Source of the DNA: Paracoccus sp. R12_2
GTDB lineage: Bacteria > Pseudomonadota > Alphaproteobacteria > Rhodobacterales > Rhodobacteraceae
NCBI RefSeq assembly: GCF_017744015.1
Contig: NZ_JAGHRA010000010.1
Location: 62,001 to 126,000, forward strand
Length of the DNA: 64,000 nt
Reading direction: 5' to 3'
This document shows positions 63,648-64,000 of the stretch, piece by piece. Position 1 is the stretch's first letter; every line of letters starts with the position of its first letter. The notes under the pieces are model-generated. The model had not been told where the DNA came from, searched no databases, and saw nothing but the letters and a program-made list of their open reading frames with translations. Position numbers and translations under genes: made by a program.

Positions 63648-64000
63648 ATGGGCGGGCGCGGCATGATCCGGATGTCGCGTGGGTTTCATGTGCTGGACAA
63701 GGATCTTGGTCGCGTCACCCACGCCGAGGCGGCGCAGCGTCACGCCTTTCGGCCGGTCTGGCGGCTGGGACTGGCGATGTTGCTGGTGGTCGCGGGGCTT
63801 GTCGCTGCGATGGGGGCGGGTGCCGGTGAGCCTGCGTTGACCGGTCTGGTCGCCGGGCTTGTGGTCGCCGGATGGCTGGGCCTTGCGATCGGGTCGAACG
63901 ATGTCGCCAACTCGTTGGGACCGGCGGTCGGGGCCGGCGCAATCAGGCTTTTTCCCGGCCTGGTCCTGGTCGCCTTGGCCGAAATCGCGGGCGCCAGCCT
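63648..64000 (+). CDS. Pit-family inorganic phosphate transporter, N-terminal part (cut by window end)
   Basis: The frame is open to the right edge, giving about 117 residues. After a hydrophilic N-terminus (FHVLDKDLGRVTHAEAAQRH) come two hydrophobic helices and the Pit signature IGSNDVANSLGPAVGAGAI, which carries the Na+/H+-phosphate site. The start is uncertain: ATG at 63648 (AGGGCGG upstream), 63663 and 63672 are all in frame. A long N-terminal extension before the first helix is usual in the alphaproteobacterial form. Confidence 0.85.
   Translation, partial: MGGRGMIRMSRGFHVLDKDLGRVTHAEAAQRHAFRPVWRLGLAMLLVVAGLVAAMGAGAGEPALTGLVAGLVVAGWLGLAIGSNDVANSLGPAVGAGAIRLFPGLVLVALAEIAGAS

Overview
The window is a stretch of alphaproteobacterial chromosome, most likely from Rhodobacterales and Paracoccus-like. 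The evidence is uniformly high GC, very tight gene packing with many 1-4 base start/stop overlaps, and typical gene families: FlaF/FlbT flagellar regulators, a CheL-type rod-binding protein, IalB, DUF3775, DUF1674, MbfA, a GT14/DUF5928 glycosyltransferase and a NodH-like sulfotransferase. Assignment to a genus is inference. I recognised no rRNA, tRNA, CRISPR array or insertion sequence.

Region by region: 1-5.6 kb holds the end of a LysR-family regulator and a flagellar block (flgD and fliK leftward; cheL, a FlgN-like gene, flagellin, flaF, flbT and a DUF1217 gene rightward). 6.1-9.4 kb is carB. 9.5-10.8 kb is a conspicuously AT-rich two-gene insert: a soluble orphan GT51 glycosyltransferase-domain protein, convergent and overlapping with a membrane-anchored protein of unknown family. 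11-23 kb is housekeeping: BrnA-like RHH protein, serB, a nitronate monooxygenase-like enzyme, a TSUP transporter, class-3 asparaginase, IalB, rlmN, GNAT, LOG, dapD, YaiI, ExoD, crotonase and AEC transporter. 23.1-26.9 kb is a compact leftward operon of histidine kinase, response regulator, DUF2478, TusA and the ferritin/VIT iron exporter MbfA. 27-33.5 kb holds fRMsr, GFA, LysE, RluA, a Tat-exported MBL hydrolase, a pair of saccharopine dehydrogenases of the two different types, and a secreted GSDH-type dehydrogenase.

33.5-45.8 kb carries a 59-aa hydrophilic protein, DUF3775, mutL, an active/inactive M16 protease pair, a DUF3035 lipoprotein, lspA, purH, rsmB, an SDHAF4-like gene, an amidase and radC. 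45.8-49 kb is dnaK-dnaJ with a heat-shock-type promoter and an intercistronic hairpin. 49.2-60.5 kb is a surface-glycan region: a KpsM-like permease, cysQ, a KdsB-like CMP-Kdo synthetase, galU, galE, two tandem paralogous glycosyltransferases, a GT14/DUF5928 enzyme, a sulfotransferase and, convergently, manB. CysQ (PAP disposal), GalU/GalE (UDP-Glc/UDP-Gal) and the sulfotransferase would fit together for a sulfated surface polysaccharide. 60.8-64 kb holds NTF2-like, GNAT, nitrilase, arfB and NUDIX genes and the start of a Pit phosphate transporter cut by the window edge.

The best candidates for undescribed biology are the AT-rich GT51/membrane-protein insert, the coupled glycosyltransferase-sulfotransferase cluster, and the two-component/DUF2478/TusA/MbfA operon.
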